From Eubacteriales bacterium (GTDB lineage: Bacteria; Bacillota; Clostridia; JAQUNY01): a DNA stretch of 6,646 nt. The notes below the pieces were generated by a model that did not search any database, was not told the DNA's origin, and worked only from the letters and a program-made list of their open reading frames with translations. Position numbers and translations under genes: made by a program. The stretch covers positions 1 to 6,646 of the forward strand of contig JAQUNY010000092.1 in NCBI GenBank assembly GCA_028717405.1, written 5' to 3'. Shown here piece after piece: positions 6,124 through 6,646 of the stretch. Numbering within the stretch: the stretch's first letter is position 1; every line of letters begins with the position of its first letter.

Positions 6124-6646
6124 ATGTTAAAATATACACTGGCAAGAGAAGGCGAATTCTATAAGGGAAACCTGCATACACATACTACTTTAAGCGACGG
6201 GGCATACGACCCTGAGAGCGTAGTTAAGCTTTACAGGGAAAACGGATACGATTTTCTGGCAATAACGGATCACAACAAATATGGCATATTCCCGGAATTT
6301 AATCGGGATGATTTTCTTATTATTCCTGGCATCGAGCTTGACACAATATATGAAGGCAGGGTACACCACATAGTAGGGATATCCGAGCCTGAGACCACAG
6401 ACTTCAGCCATGGAGACATTGTCACAAGGGAGTTCAAGGCAGGGAAAACGCCGGAGCAGCTTGTAAATTTTCTGGCTGCCAAAGGCAATGAGGTGATTTA
6501 TGCGCATCCTTTCTGGTCATATGCAGAACCGGCAGATGTATGTGCGATAAAAGGCATGACCGGGATGGAGATATTCAACTACAGCTGCGAAAAGACCTGG
6601 AAGAGCGGCCTGTCCGAATATTTTTATGATTATCTTTGGAGAAACG
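6124..6646 (+). CDS. PHP-domain metallohydrolase (N-terminal 174 residues, 3' truncated)
   Basis: The frame opens at ATG 6124 and runs off the window; 174 residues are visible. PHP (polymerase and histidinol phosphatase) signatures occur in order: GNLHTHTTLSDG (His18, His20, Asp25), FLAITDHN (Asp49, His50), IPGIELD (Glu71), VHHIVGI (His81/82) and YAHPFW (His128). These are the expected ligands of a di- or trinuclear metal centre for phosphoester hydrolysis. The protein begins almost directly with the domain and has no signal peptide, as in free-standing cytoplasmic PHP hydrolases (TrpH- or CehA-like groups); it is not part of a DNA polymerase as far as can be seen. The substrate is unknown; its place after two glycosidases hints at a sugar-phosphate or nucleotide role, which is only inference. 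The frame is open back to 6013 and includes a GTG at 6091, but that codon overlaps the Shine-Dalgarno, so the ATG is preferred. Confidence 0.88.
   Translation, partial: MLKYTLAREGEFYKGNLHTHTTLSDGAYDPESVVKLYRENGYDFLAITDHNKYGIFPEFNRDDFLIIPGIELDTIYEGRVHHIVGISEPETTDFSHGDIVTREFKAGKTPEQLVNFLAAKGNEVIYAHPFWSYAEPADVCAIKGMTGMEIFNYSCEKTWKSGLSEYFYDYLWRN

Overview
The window looks like a carbohydrate-degradation stretch from a Firmicute, most likely a Clostridia-type anaerobe. The evidence is strong GGAGG-type ribosome binding sites, AT-rich spacers between moderately GC-rich genes, proteins that read like clostridial cytoplasmic glycosidases, and a dispersed repeat (core GGGGACGGTTCTGTGT) of a kind I associate with Clostridia and related Gram-positives. 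The taxonomy is inference; no rRNA or marker gene is present.

Layout, all genes on the + strand. (1) 1-804: the 3' end of a gene running in from the left, a probable large glycoside-hydrolase-like protein with a beta-galactosidase-trimerisation-like C-terminal region. (2) 805-1165: a non-coding spacer with a cluster of REP-like repeats that includes a perfect 24-bp inverted repeat, then a rho-independent terminator, then a 22-bp tandem repeat. (3) 1166-3172: a complete GH35 beta-galactosidase with an unusual Ala/Gly/Val-rich insertion between its catalytic and beta-sandwich regions. (4) 3173-3403: a spacer with degenerate ATGCAA-type repeats about 26-27 bp apart. (5) 3404-5908: a complete GH2 beta-galactosidase-type enzyme with a Ser/Glu-rich tandem-repeat insertion in a C-terminal domain. 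(6) 5909-6123: a spacer with an extended -10 promoter candidate, a 14-bp tandem repeat, and a Shine-Dalgarno separated from the next start codon by a strong hairpin. (7) 6124-6646: the 5' part of a PHP-domain metallohydrolase that runs off the right end.

The two complete glycosidases have no signal peptide, so they probably act in the cytoplasm on imported beta-galactosides or plant-derived oligosaccharides. Their side-by-side placement, with a third glycosidase-like gene upstream, fits a glycan-utilisation locus. The terminator after the first gene suggests it is a separate transcription unit. No convincing terminator was seen between GH35, GH2 and PHP, so read-through is possible, although the PHP gene has its own promoter candidate. 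No transporter or regulator lies inside the window.

I found no wholly new multi-gene system. The most interesting signals are small: a ribosome binding site that seems to be bridged to its ATG by a hairpin before the PHP gene, the REP-like inverted repeat cluster, repeat-encoded low-complexity insertions in both glycosidases, and a different short tandem repeat upstream of each complete or starting gene.
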